Shown in pieces: positions 25,940 through 34,702 of a stretch of DNA of 64,000 bases (the first letter of the stretch is position 1; each line of letters begins with the position of its first letter). The DNA is from Candidatus Rikenella faecigallinarum (lineage in GTDB: Bacteria > Bacteroidota > Bacteroidia > Bacteroidales > Rikenellaceae). The notes beneath the pieces were generated by a model. It was not told the DNA's origin. It did no database searches and saw only the letters and a program-made list of their open reading frames with translations. The stretch lies in contig DXHL01000021.1 of the NCBI GenBank assembly GCA_019113395.1, positions 62,001-126,000 on the forward strand. Reading direction: 5' to 3'. The position numbers were made by a program, and so were the translations under genes.

Positions 25940-26968
25940 CTAATGCTCCCCCTTCGTTCCCCTGAGCCGTCGGAACAGACGGTAAAAACACAACAGAAGC
26001 CACAGGTACACCCGAGCCCAGACCAGCGGGAAGTTCAACGCCCGCGCCACCCAGCGGCTGAAGGGCGGCAGCGCGGCAGAGTCCCCCTCCATGTGCTGTA
26101 CGCCCGTATCCCACAGTGCCTCCATCCACTGCCGGCGGTACGCGCTGCGAAAAGTTCCCATGTAGAGGTTCTTGAGTCCGTAGACCGCATTGAACACCGC
26201 CCGATGTTCGACATTGCAGTCACGCGGCATGGCCGCCATCTGCCGAACGATATAGAGCAGCGAGTCGAGTTTGGTTTCGGTCATGGCGCTGCGCATGGTG
26301 GAACCCTCCCGCAGGTTGTGGCGGTAGGTCAGCGGCTCCAGCGTGGCGATGCGTTCCACCACCTCGTAGGCCTGCATACACCACAGCGCATCTTCATATA
26401 TCAGTCCATCACGAAATTCCAGTCGGTTCTCCCGTATGAAATCGAGCCGTAACAGTTTGTTGGTTGCGTTGGTAAAGTTCAGACAATCGAAGTGGGCGAC
26501 CACCGCCTGACGGTCACCATAAAGCGGCTGAGCAGGGTTGTAATAGAGGGTCTCTTCGCGCGTCCGCCCGTCGGGCGTTACACGGCGGTAGTTGCCCTGC
26601 ACCCAGTCCGGGAAATCGGTCTCGACAGCACACGCCGCCATGGCCCCCAATGCCCCCACCTCCAGTTCATCGTCACCGTCCAGATAAAAGATATAGTCTC
26701 CGGTTGCCACGGAAGTACCCGTATTCCGAGCCGCCGCCTGTCCCCGATTGCGGATATGGCTCACCACGTGGAAATCCACCCCGGCACCCTTCGCTTCGGG
26801 AGCAACCTGCTCCAACACCTCCATCGTTCGGTCCGTCCCGCAGTCGTCCACCACGATACACTCCAGTTCCAGGTCACTCGCCTCCTCACGCTGTCGGAAA
26901 ATCGAACGCAGACACCCCGCTATCCACGGAGCGACGTTATAGACCGGAACGACAATGCTGATTTTCAT
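25940..26968 (-). CDS. family 2 glycosyltransferase
   Basis: GT-A glycosyltransferase of 342 residues. It opens MKISIVVPVYNVAPWIAGCL, has VVDDCGTD, the nucleotide-binding IRNRGQAAARNTG and the DxD motif in YLDGDDE. A C-terminal hydrophobic, basic segment (WARVYLWLLLCFYRLFRRLR) suggests membrane association. It probably adds a sugar to LPS or capsule. It follows dciA-like and recF on the same strand (67-bp gap) and may be cotranscribed. Confidence 0.9.
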   Translation of the reverse strand: MKISIVVPVYNVAPWIAGCLRSIFRQREEASDLELECIVVDDCGTDRTMEVLEQVAPEAKGAGVDFHVVSHIRNRGQAAARNTGTSVATGDYIFYLDGDDELEVGALGAMAACAVETDFPDWVQGNYRRVTPDGRTREETLYYNPAQPLYGDRQAVVAHFDCLNFTNATNKLLRLDFIRENRLEFRDGLIYEDALWCMQAYEVVERIATLEPLTYRHNLREGSTMRSAMTETKLDSLLYIVRQMAAMPRDCNVEHRAVFNAVYGLKNLYMGTFRSAYRRQWMEALWDTGVQHMEGDSAALPPFSRWVARALNFPLVWARVYLWLLLCFYRLFRRLRGTKGEH

Positions 26969-27035
26969 ATTTTTTGCTATCGCTATACTTCCAAAGGTTT
27001 TGTCTTACCACGGTTCTCCAACCCACAGCACTCCC

Positions 27036-27326
27036 CTATCGCACCACAATGTTCCGCACTACCCGTCCGCGCAGCCGTGCGTTGAGCTGGTCCATCAGGA
27101 GCCTGCGCCGCATGAAGATTTCGGCCCGCACGGCCGCCGACGAGAAACTCACATAGAGCACCCCGTTGCGGATATAGACATCTTCGGTCACCCGCGCCAC
27201 ATACTCTCCGACCACCTCGGCCCACAACTCAACCGCCCGCCCCTCCATGGCAGCAGGCCCCAGTTGTCGGTTTCGGAAATATTCGTCGAGCAGTTGTCCG
27301 ACGCTCATCGGTTCCGTTCGTCTCAT
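27036..27326 (-). CDS. DUF721/DciA-like protein
   Basis: Protein of 96 residues of the DUF721 family (VGQLLDEYFRNRQL, ELWAEVVGEYVA, LYVSFSSAAVRAEIFMRR, DQLNARL). DciA-type proteins help load the replicative helicase DnaB. Placement directly after recF, 39 bp away, is typical for the family and supports a replication role. Confidence 0.88.
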   Translation of the reverse strand: MRRTEPMSVGQLLDEYFRNRQLGPAAMEGRAVELWAEVVGEYVARVTEDVYIRNGVLYVSFSSAAVRAEIFMRRRLLMDQLNARLRGRVVRNIVVR

Positions 27327-27365
27327 CGTGCGGTGAAAGGGTTATGGGTCAGAGGCATCATGGGG

Positions 27366-28469
27366 TCAGTCCCGTTCCTGGAACGTACCCCCCGACACTT
27401 CGAAGAGTTTGTAGTTTTCGGTCATTTGCGCCAAAATCCCGTCGAGCCGCACCTTGTTGCTGTCGGTGATGAAGATTTGGCCGAAACGGTCCGAGGAGAC
27501 CATTCCGATAAGTTGTTCGACCCGTGCCATGTCGAGTTTGTCGAAGACATCGTCGAGCAGCAGGATAGGCTTCAGACCCTTGAGGTCTCGAATAATATCG
27601 AACTGCGCCAGCTTGAGCGCCAGCAGCATCGATTTTTGCTGCCCCTGCGACCCGTATTTTCGGATGGGGAAACCGAGTATCTCCAGCTTGATGTCGTCGC
27701 GGTGAATACCGCAGTTCGTAAATCCGCAGATGCGGTCCTTCTCACGCGAGGCTGCCAGCAACTGCTCAAAAGGCGTTTCCGAGAGTTCCGACCGATAGGA
27801 GACCTCCACCGCCTCCCGCTCCTCCGACAGCAGAGCATAATACTCCGCCACCTTGGGTGCCAACCGTTCAATCATCGCAGCCCGCTTGTCGTGGAGCAGC
27901 GTTCCGGTCTCCACCAGTTGCATGTCCAGCACCTCCAGTATCTCGTCATAGGCCGCCGAAGGCGTTTTCAGCAGCCGGTTACGCTCCTGCAGCAGGTGGT
28001 TGTACCTGACCAGCGCCGTGAGGTACTCCCGGTCGGTCTGCGAGAGAAACGAATTGAGGAACCGCCGCCGTTCGTCGCCCGACTCATGTATCAGCGCCGT
28101 GTCGGCCGGCGACACCAGCACTATCGGCAGCAGCCCGATATGCTCCGAGATGCGGTCATACTCCTTGCCGTTGCGTTTGACCACCTTGCCGGCCCCCCGT
28201 TTGAAACTGCACACCACCCCTTCGCGCCGCTCTCCGCCCTCGAGCGAATAACGGCCGTCGAGCAGGAAAAAATCCTCGCCATGACGCACCGACTGTCCGT
28301 CGGTCAGCCCCACTGAACTCTTGCACATCGAGAGGTACCACACCGCATCCACCAGATTGGTTTTTCCCGTGCCGTTGTCCCCCACCAGACAATTCACATT
28401 GGCCGAGAAGGACAACTCCGCCTCGGCGATATTTTTGAAGTTCAGTATCGAGAGTCTTTCGAGAAACAT
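27366..28469 (-). CDS. recF: DNA replication and repair protein RecF
   Basis: SMC-like ATPase of 367 residues that helps load RecA at gaps. Walker A GDNGTGKT is at 30-37; the signature region YGSQGQQKSMLLALKLAQ and Walker B PILLLDDVFDKLD follow. Length is normal. The gene begins a likely operon with the dciA-like gene and a GT2 gene. A consensus minus-strand -7 box lies 33 bp upstream. Confidence 0.96.
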   Translation of the reverse strand: MFLERLSILNFKNIAEAELSFSANVNCLVGDNGTGKTNLVDAVWYLSMCKSSVGLTDGQSVRHGEDFFLLDGRYSLEGGERREGVVCSFKRGAGKVVKRNGKEYDRISEHIGLLPIVLVSPADTALIHESGDERRRFLNSFLSQTDREYLTALVRYNHLLQERNRLLKTPSAAYDEILEVLDMQLVETGTLLHDKRAAMIERLAPKVAEYYALLSEEREAVEVSYRSELSETPFEQLLAASREKDRICGFTNCGIHRDDIKLEILGFPIRKYGSQGQQKSMLLALKLAQFDIIRDLKGLKPILLLDDVFDKLDMARVEQLIGMVSSDRFGQIFITDSNKVRLDGILAQMTENYKLFEVSGGTFQERD

Positions 28470-28501
28470 CCGTATGGAACGTGGGGAGAAAAATTACCCT
28501 G

Positions 28502-28509
28502 CAAAGATA
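28502..28509 (-). promoter_or_regulatory. Bacteroidota -7 box for recF (TATCTTTG)
   Basis: Exact TAnnTTTG match on the minus strand, 33 bp upstream of recF. Confidence 0.55.
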
Positions 28510-28626
28510 CTTTTTTTAGCGGGACTTCCGTGGACGGCAGGCAGCCGACAGGCGATTTTTCCCACAGGAGGCGTTTGCGGACGAAAAAAAGAGCCTCGGC
28601 CGTTCGTAACTTCGACAAAAAACCAT

Positions 28627-28634
28627 TACTTTTG
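28627..28634 (+). promoter_or_regulatory. Bacteroidota -7 box (TACTTTTG)
   Basis: Exact TAnnTTTG match 30 bp upstream of the TPR protein gene, divergent from the recF promoter. Confidence 0.55.
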
Positions 28635-28663
28635 CTCCCAAAACGAAAAAAACGAAAATTATC

Positions 28664-29368
28664 ATGGCAGAAACCGCTAAAAATCGGCAGACACAGGACC
28701 CGGAACAGGTGATTGAGCAGGGTTTGGGTCGTTTCGAGCTGTTCATCGAGCGCAACGGTAAAACGATGCTTATCATCCTGGGAATTATCATTGTTCTGGT
28801 GGGTGGTTATTTCTCGTACAAATATCTTTACATTGCTCCGCGCATGGAGAAAGCCTCGGCTGCCATGTTCGAAGCCCAGAACCAGTTTGAACGCGATTCG
28901 TTTGCGCTGGCCCTGAACGGGAACGCCTCGTTCGACGGTTTTCTGACCATCGCCGACCAATACGGGAATACGCCGCAGGGGAACCTGGCCAACCACTATG
29001 CCGGTCTGTGCTACCTTTACCTGGGTCAGTATCAGGAGGCTGTCGATGCGTTCGAGGCTTATGATGCAGTGAAAGACAATGCGGCCGGGAACCTGATTGG
29101 GGCTCAAAATATCGGTCTGACGGGCGATGCCTACGTAGAGATGGGCAAACTGGACGAAGGAGCGAAATATTACGAAAAAGCCGCTGCGTTCAGCGACAAC
29201 ATCAGCACTACCCCGCTCTACCTGAAAAAGGCCGGCCTGGTAAACGAAAAGCTGGGCAACCTGGCCAAGGCATTGGAACAATACGAGACTATCCGCAACA
29301 ACTACCCGCAGAGCATGCAGGCACGGGATATCGAAAAGTTCATTGCCCGCGTACAACAACAGATGTAA
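28664..29368 (+). CDS. membrane-anchored TPR protein (YfgM-like)
   Basis: Protein of 234 residues with a single transmembrane helix at about 34-50 (MLIILGIIIVLVGGYFS) and a periplasmic part made of tetratricopeptide repeats (NHYAGLCYLYLGQYQEAVDAF, GDAYVEMGKLDEGAKYYEKA, LKKAGLVNEKLGNLAKALEQY). Architecture matches YfgM/BepA-like envelope chaperone partners in Bacteroidota. A partner is not evident in the window. Confidence 0.85.
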   Translation: MAETAKNRQTQDPEQVIEQGLGRFELFIERNGKTMLIILGIIIVLVGGYFSYKYLYIAPRMEKASAAMFEAQNQFERDSFALALNGNASFDGFLTIADQYGNTPQGNLANHYAGLCYLYLGQYQEAVDAFEAYDAVKDNAAGNLIGAQNIGLTGDAYVEMGKLDEGAKYYEKAAAFSDNISTTPLYLKKAGLVNEKLGNLAKALEQYETIRNNYPQSMQARDIEKFIARVQQQM

Positions 29369-29408
29369 CTTTAAGGGACACCCCTTTACAGATTACTTTA
29401 CCTTAACG

Positions 29409-29467
29409 AGAGTACGGTTTCCGAAGTATGGTGACATGACGCGCGGGACCGTACTCTGTATTTTATC
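29409..29467 (+). terminator. possible terminator between the TPR gene and ribH
   Basis: AGAGTACGGT (29409-29418) pairs perfectly with ACCGTACTCT (29448-29457) around a 29-nt loop, followed by GTATTTTAT. The large loop makes it a weaker call; it could also be a leader structure for ribH. I do not see FMN-riboswitch elements. Confidence 0.5.
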
Positions 29468-29557
29468 CGAAACATACAACGGCACGCCCACACTCCGCCC
29501 CGACAGGGGCATTGTCTGAGAGCGGCGTACCATACACACCACATACCACTTCATATC

Positions 29558-30088
29558 ATGGCTTCGAACCTGAAAAACCTCTCCGTCTTTGACCGCCCCG
29601 TACCTTCGGCAGCCGAAATGTCGTTCGGCATTGTCGTGGCGGAGTGGAACCACGCCATCACCAGCGCCCTGCTCGACGGCGCTGTCGCCACTCTGCGAGC
29701 CGCAGGGTGCCCCGAAGATAAAATCCACGTCAAATGGGTTCCCGGTACCTTTGAACTGGCCATGGGGGCACAATACTTTGCCGAATACACCAATGTCGAT
29801 GGTGTCATTGTGCTGGGTTGCGTTATCCAGGGCGATACACGCCACTTTGATTTTGTTTGTCAGGGGGTTACGATGGGAGTTCAGCAGATGCAGCTGAGTT
29901 GGAACATGCCGATAGCCTTCGGCGTGCTGACCACCAACGACCAGCAGCAGGCATTGGACCGCGCCGGCGGACGACTGGGGAACAAAGGCGACGAGGCGGC
30001 AGCTACGGCGATTAAGATGGTGGCCCTTCAGCGCGAGATGGAGATGGAGGACAATGGCGAGGCAGCGGAGCGGGCTGTGGTCAATTAG
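29558..30088 (+). CDS. ribH: 6,7-dimethyl-8-ribityllumazine synthase
   Basis: Enzyme of 176 residues for the penultimate step of riboflavin synthesis. It shows FGIVVAEWNHAIT, the PGTFEL substrate loop, VDGVIVLGCVIQGDTRHFD with the catalytic His in RHFDF, and GVLTTNDQQQALDRAGG. Its last 32 bp are repeated at 30765-30796 beyond an AT-rich insertion. Confidence 0.96.
   Translation: MASNLKNLSVFDRPVPSAAEMSFGIVVAEWNHAITSALLDGAVATLRAAGCPEDKIHVKWVPGTFELAMGAQYFAEYTNVDGVIVLGCVIQGDTRHFDFVCQGVTMGVQQMQLSWNMPIAFGVLTTNDQQQALDRAGGRLGNKGDEAAATAIKMVALQREMEMEDNGEAAERAVVN
30057..30088 (+). repeat. left copy of 32-bp direct repeat (3' end of ribH)
   Basis: GCGAGGCAGCGGAGCGGGCT and onward to the ribH stop recurs at 30765-30796 with a single T/C mismatch. 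The two copies bracket an AT-rich segment of about 0.7 kb. Confidence 0.9.
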
Positions 30089-30161
30089 TCCAACCATACT
30101 CGCTCAACGTCACAAATACCACAACAAGCGTCGATTTACCCACAACGTTTGTAAAATAGAG

Positions 30162-30169
30162 TACCTTTA
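30162..30169 (+). promoter_or_regulatory. near-consensus -7 box (TACCTTTA)
   Basis: One base from TAnnTTTG, 45 bp upstream of the AT-rich gene at 30215. A TTTG at 30148 is too close to serve as a -33 element. Confidence 0.35.
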
Positions 30170-30214
30170 GCGCACTTTTGTATCCTCTATGCCCTAAACA
30201 AACGGGAAATCACG

Positions 30215-30700
30215 ATGTCATGGCGTAAATACATATACGTATTATTGGGTTTGTCAGTATATGTAATATGCTTGTTGGTTTTCTTTCCCCATCAAAAACC
30301 CCAATACCATCTTATATCAAAAGATGACTATTGGGGCTATCTTCATTATGAAACTGCTGATTTCCAGAAAAACTACAAAGCAGATTCTATCTTGGTAAAA
30401 GACATATCATTTGTCTTTGAGATGGAAGTTCCCATGGACCTGGCTTCCATAAGTTATGACTTTATGATAATACGGCAAGGGGTAATCTATAAAGGGCCAT
30501 TTCAAAAGACGATAACGGTGAAGGATGTTTCGTTCATTATGGACAACAATCTTACCCGAGTCAATACCATAGCTTTTGCCTTATTAGACCATACAAACCA
30601 ACAAGTATACACATGGTACAAGAAAGAGTCTTACAACTTATACAAAAAAGATAAATACCGCATTACTCTGAAAGATGACGGCGAGTTTTCGCTTAGATAG
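30215..30700 (+). CDS. hypothetical membrane-anchored protein on an inserted segment
   Basis: Protein of 161 residues with one N-terminal membrane helix (YIYVLLGLSVYVICLLVFF, residues ~6-24) and a beta-rich, basic extracytoplasmic part. I do not recognise the family. Base composition is distinctly more AT-rich than both neighbours and codon use differs (many AAA, TAT, ATA). It sits on a 708-bp segment bounded by 32-bp direct copies of the ribH 3' end, which points to recent acquisition. A GldH-like beta fold was considered but key features are not convincing. Confidence 0.6.
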   Translation: MSWRKYIYVLLGLSVYVICLLVFFPHQKPQYHLISKDDYWGYLHYETADFQKNYKADSILVKDISFVFEMEVPMDLASISYDFMIIRQGVIYKGPFQKTITVKDVSFIMDNNLTRVNTIAFALLDHTNQQVYTWYKKESYNLYKKDKYRITLKDDGEFSLR

Positions 30701-30764
30701 TATAGAGCGGCAGCACTGAAGGCTATTCATTTAACATACAAGAGTGGTTGTTTACTGCGGAGAT

Positions 30765-30796
30765 GCGAGGCAGCGGAGCGGGCCGTGGTCAATTAG
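30765..30796 (+). repeat. right copy of 32-bp direct repeat
   Basis: Duplicate of 30057-30088 including the ribH stop TAG, one mismatch. It is followed by the probable original ribH downstream sequence and terminator. Confidence 0.9.
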
Positions 30797-30831
30797 GGTG
30801 CCACACCGCGCGCGTTATACTCTTTGCGAAA

Positions 30832-30885
30832 AAATAGTGCGGGGTTTGTTTCTTATCGATGAAACAAACCCCGCACGCTATTTAT
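30832..30885. terminator. bidirectional terminator between the ribH locus and ferritin
   Basis: GTGCGGGGTTTGTTTC / GAAACAAACCCCGCAC is a perfect 16-bp stem with an 8-nt loop. It is flanked by an A-run on the left and TATTTATT on the right, so it can serve convergent genes on both strands. Confidence 0.85.
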
Positions 30886-30930
30886 TCAGAGTGGACGGAA
30901 ACAGAATGGAGCATTTCCAGTCCACCTCCC

Positions 30931-31443
30931 CTACTGAGCCGCAGTCGGAGCACTATACACCCGTGCCCCCAACTCCTTGTCAATCATATAAAGACCCATA
31001 TTGTTCCCTTCGACCATCTTGATTTGGTCCAGGATACTGCGTACGTTGTCCTCCTCTTCCACCTGCTCGTTCACAAACCACACTAACTTGTTAGCCGTGG
31101 CGTAATCCTTCTCTTCATCGGCCGTGCGGCACAACCCGTTAATCAATTCGGTCACCTTCTGTTCGTGGGCCAACGTGTCACGGAACATCGCAACCGGCGA
31201 CTCCCACTGTGTCGGCACTTCGGCTATCGGCGCCAAAGCCACCTGCCCGCCCCGCGCCAACACATAATCCATAAAGAGTTGAGCATGGTCCTGCTCCTCG
31301 CGGAACTGAATCATAAACCAGTTTGCCAGACCTTTATATCCTTTGGCCGAGGCATCGAGCGACATGGAAAGGTAGAGATAGGCCGACCAGAGTTCGGCAT
31401 TGATGTGCGCATTGAGCGCATTCTGCATTTTGGAACTAAGCAT
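30931..31443 (-). CDS. ferritin
   Basis: Non-haem ferritin of 170 residues that oxidises and stores iron in the cytoplasm. Ferroxidase-site residues are visible: E17 in INAELWSAYLYL, E-x-x-H in REEQDHAQLF (about 49-53), E in TLAHEQKV and Q in VNEQVEEE. Length fits the bacterial FtnA class rather than Dps or bacterioferritin. Confidence 0.95.
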   Translation of the reverse strand: MLSSKMQNALNAHINAELWSAYLYLSMSLDASAKGYKGLANWFMIQFREEQDHAQLFMDYVLARGGQVALAPIAEVPTQWESPVAMFRDTLAHEQKVTELINGLCRTADEEKDYATANKLVWFVNEQVEEEDNVRSILDQIKMVEGNNMGLYMIDKELGARVYSAPTAAQ

Positions 31444-31574
31444 AACGAAGTGTATTTAAGTACGTTTTTTTCGGATTATCGATTTCCGCTTTTCGGACTA
31501 CTGCCATGGAGATGACACACTGTCAGGAAGGTGGATAACAACGGAAATACTGCAAAATCCATGCCTAACACCAT

Positions 31575-31630
31575 AAAATTACCAAGGGGTTCTGCGCGAC
31601 GCACAATGGACGTCGTGCAGAACCCCTTGG
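31575..31630 (-). terminator. terminator of the V-ATPase operon
   Basis: CCAAGGGGTTCTGC-GCGACG / CGTCGT-GCAGAACCCCTTGG forms a ~20-bp stem with one small irregularity. On the minus strand it is followed by GGTAATTTTATG. It lies 32 bp after the subunit K stop. Confidence 0.85.
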
Positions 31631-31661
31631 AGTCCGTTATTGTTCGAAATAACCGAGTCGC

Positions 31662-32132
<471 letters not shown>

Positions 32133-32200
32133 TTATTTGTTGATTATTTGTTTCGTGTGGTTGGTTTACCCTCCGACCATGGAGCCATGCGAGAGGATGA

Positions 32201-34030
32201 TTATCGTTCAATGTGTTTGAACGGCGTAAACTTCCGTCCTCCGCCTTCGAATCCTGCATTTTTGTAGAATTCGACGAAGGTCAGACGCACCGGGTGGACA
32301 AATGCCCCGAGGACGCTGACAAAGATGTTCAGGCCGTGTCCGATAAGGAGGATAATAGCCATGACAATCCAGCTCACCACGGGTATATCCCCGCTGAGAC
32401 CAACTGCCAGCGCATTGAATACCTGCGCAATAATGGTACCGCAGAGGCCGATGGCGAAGAGTCGCACGTAGGAGACCAAGTCGCCTACCACGCCGGTAGC
32501 CATTTCGTAGCAGCTGTACAGACCTGCTCCCACATTGATAAGTGGGTTTTTGTGGGGCGAGTTGAAGAAGAAAATCAGCACGCCGGCCACACCGAGCAGG
32601 ACATAGAAGAGCAGGCTTGTCGCCGGCACGAGCCCCAGGAAGACTAGAATCCCGCTAATCATCAGGATAACCCAGCCCAGGGTCGAGAGTCCGTAGAGAA
32701 AGCTTCCGTTCTGTTTCGAGCGGTTGAAGATGCGGAGGATTTGCCCGAAGAGCACCTGCGCAGCGCCCAGTCCCACGGCCACATTGAACATGGTATCGTT
32801 CGAGAGGAAGTACTCTTTGAATCGCACCAGAGCGGGCACTTTAGCCAGCTCCAGCCCAAAGACATTGCCCGTGAGCATCCCGAACAGGACCGCGCCGAGG
32901 TTCAGGAAAAACACCAGCCAGGCATAGTCGCGGAACTTCACGGGAATCTTCCGCCAGAAAAGGATAATGGCCAGGATAAAGAGTATGCCGTATCCAGCGT
33001 CGCCGAAGCACATCCCGAAGAAGAGCATAAAGAACGGCGCAAAGAAGGGAGTCATATCCAACTCATTGTACTTGGGCAGCATGTAGAGTGCCCCGACCGG
33101 TTCGAAGAGCCGCGCAAAGAAGTGGTTTTTAAGTTTGATGGGAGGATTTTCCTCTGCTTTTGCCTTATCCGACTCATAAATCACCCCTTGTTCGTTCAGG
33201 AAGGCTTCGACCTGAGGCCGTTGACTTTCGAGCGACCAGGCTTCAACCAGTTTAATCGTCCCGTCGGCAAACGACTCTCCGGCATTCACCGCGTCGTCGA
33301 ACGTAATGCGCTCCTGCAGGTTCAGGTACTCGGTACGTATCGCCTCACGCGAGAGTGCCGCCCGAACCTCAATGGCCTGTTGTTCCTTTTCCTGTTGGAG
33401 GTAGGCTTCGATTTGAGCCTCTTTTTGGGTAAAGGTCATCTCAGGGGCCTTCAGTTCCACCACGGCACTCCCGAGGTCAATCGGTTCAGGAGCCGCTCCG
33501 TTCTCACCCGCGAGCGGTTGCGCCACCACGAAATAGGTCTCCCCACCCACATTCTGCGCCACAACCTGAATGGCATACTCCTGTTCCCACTCGGGACGAT
33601 ACTGTTTGGCCGCCACGGCAAAGAAACGAATCGCTATCCCCTCCTCATCCCGCAGCCGTTTGATTTCCTGCGGGTCGAACTCGCCCCACATGGCGAGTTC
33701 GTCCAACTCAGCCGTTGCCTTCACGCGCAACGTTTCGAGTTGCGCGAGCCGTTCCGCCGCAGCCTCATAGGCTTCGACAGCCTCCGCCACGGTCGCATAA
33801 GGCTCCGCAGGAAGCGTCTGCTCCTCTTTTGCGTCCTTTTTCAGAGAGCCGAGCCGCTGATAGGCCGTACGATAACGCTCTACCGTAGCCGCCAACTCAC
33901 GCACCTCTGTCGGTGCCTCCCACTCACGGAAGGTCACATCGACCACCCCCAACTCCCGCAATCGCTCCATAAAGGGCTTCACATCGCCATGGTACAACAG
34001 CAGGTTGTACCGAATCATGGGTTCTATCAT
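32201..34030 (-). CDS. V-type ATP synthase subunit I (a subunit)
   Basis: Stator/ion-channel subunit of 609 residues. The N-terminal ~330 residues are soluble with coiled-coil segments; the C-terminal half has seven or eight membrane helices. FGMCFGDAGYGILF and the final GHGLNIFVSVLGAFVHPVRLTFVEFYKN segment are hallmarks of the family, including the channel Arg. Its start overlaps the subunit D stop by 4 bp (ATGA), giving tight coupling. Confidence 0.93.
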   Translation of the reverse strand: MIEPMIRYNLLLYHGDVKPFMERLRELGVVDVTFREWEAPTEVRELAATVERYRTAYQRLGSLKKDAKEEQTLPAEPYATVAEAVEAYEAAAERLAQLETLRVKATAELDELAMWGEFDPQEIKRLRDEEGIAIRFFAVAAKQYRPEWEQEYAIQVVAQNVGGETYFVVAQPLAGENGAAPEPIDLGSAVVELKAPEMTFTQKEAQIEAYLQQEKEQQAIEVRAALSREAIRTEYLNLQERITFDDAVNAGESFADGTIKLVEAWSLESQRPQVEAFLNEQGVIYESDKAKAEENPPIKLKNHFFARLFEPVGALYMLPKYNELDMTPFFAPFFMLFFGMCFGDAGYGILFILAIILFWRKIPVKFRDYAWLVFFLNLGAVLFGMLTGNVFGLELAKVPALVRFKEYFLSNDTMFNVAVGLGAAQVLFGQILRIFNRSKQNGSFLYGLSTLGWVILMISGILVFLGLVPATSLLFYVLLGVAGVLIFFFNSPHKNPLINVGAGLYSCYEMATGVVGDLVSYVRLFAIGLCGTIIAQVFNALAVGLSGDIPVVSWIVMAIILLIGHGLNIFVSVLGAFVHPVRLTFVEFYKNAGFEGGGRKFTPFKHIER

Positions 34031-34623
34031 AATGCTGCCTCCGCTTCCAATCTGGATTTAACAATCTTTTGGGACGATTTGGAGAGGTTCTCTTCGTCTT
34101 CGAGGAACCGTTTGATTTTCCGTATCGCCTCCTGATAACCCGGTATCTGCACCTTCTCGTAGAGGTTCACCTTTTGAGTGGTTTTTTTCCGGGCCTTTTC
34201 GAGGAGCTCCATCTTTTTCTGGTAGAACTCGCTTTCGACACCCAGCCGGGCCAACTCTTTGAGTATCCGCATCCCGTCGGCTATCCAGAGCGGAGTACTG
34301 AAGAGGTTGTAGGGTTTTTCGGTGTACTGAATATCCTTCAGCACGGGAATCTCCACCCCGGCAATCTTCTGCACTCCGACTTCGACCGTTTTCACTTCGA
34401 TGAGCGACGGGTCGAACTCGCCCCACAACTGAACCATGTAGTCATATTCGGCCATCGTACGGTCCAGTTGGCGTTTGAGCTCGGTCATGCGGTCCTTGGC
34501 CTTTTTGACCTCGGAGCGCAGAGCCGACTCTTTGCTCTTGATGGTCGGCAGGGCCTTTTGCCGCATGGTGAGTTGTTTTCCCAACTCGCCGAGTGCCGTT
34601 TTATTGAATTGAAATTTAATCAT
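34027..34623 (-). CDS. V-type ATP synthase subunit D (central stalk)
   Basis: Coiled-coil protein of 198 residues, the rotor shaft of the V-type ATPase. It begins MIKFQFNKTALGELGKQLTM and has long basic heptads (KVNLYEKVQIPGYQEAIRKI near the end), as in other subunit D proteins. It overlaps the subunit I gene by 4 bp. Confidence 0.9.
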   Translation of the reverse strand: MIKFQFNKTALGELGKQLTMRQKALPTIKSKESALRSEVKKAKDRMTELKRQLDRTMAEYDYMVQLWGEFDPSLIEVKTVEVGVQKIAGVEIPVLKDIQYTEKPYNLFSTPLWIADGMRILKELARLGVESEFYQKKMELLEKARKKTTQKVNLYEKVQIPGYQEAIRKIKRFLEDEENLSKSSQKIVKSRLEAEAAL

Positions 34624-34702
34624 TGTTCATTCTCCCGCTTAATATAGTGTTGTCCAAGGGTTTGCGTCACCGCTGTCGGAACGCACTCAAGGTACAACCC
34701 GA

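Noticed and set aside
29369..29557. FMN riboswitch upstream of ribH
   Set aside because: The conserved FMN aptamer segments are absent; only one long-loop hairpin is seen.
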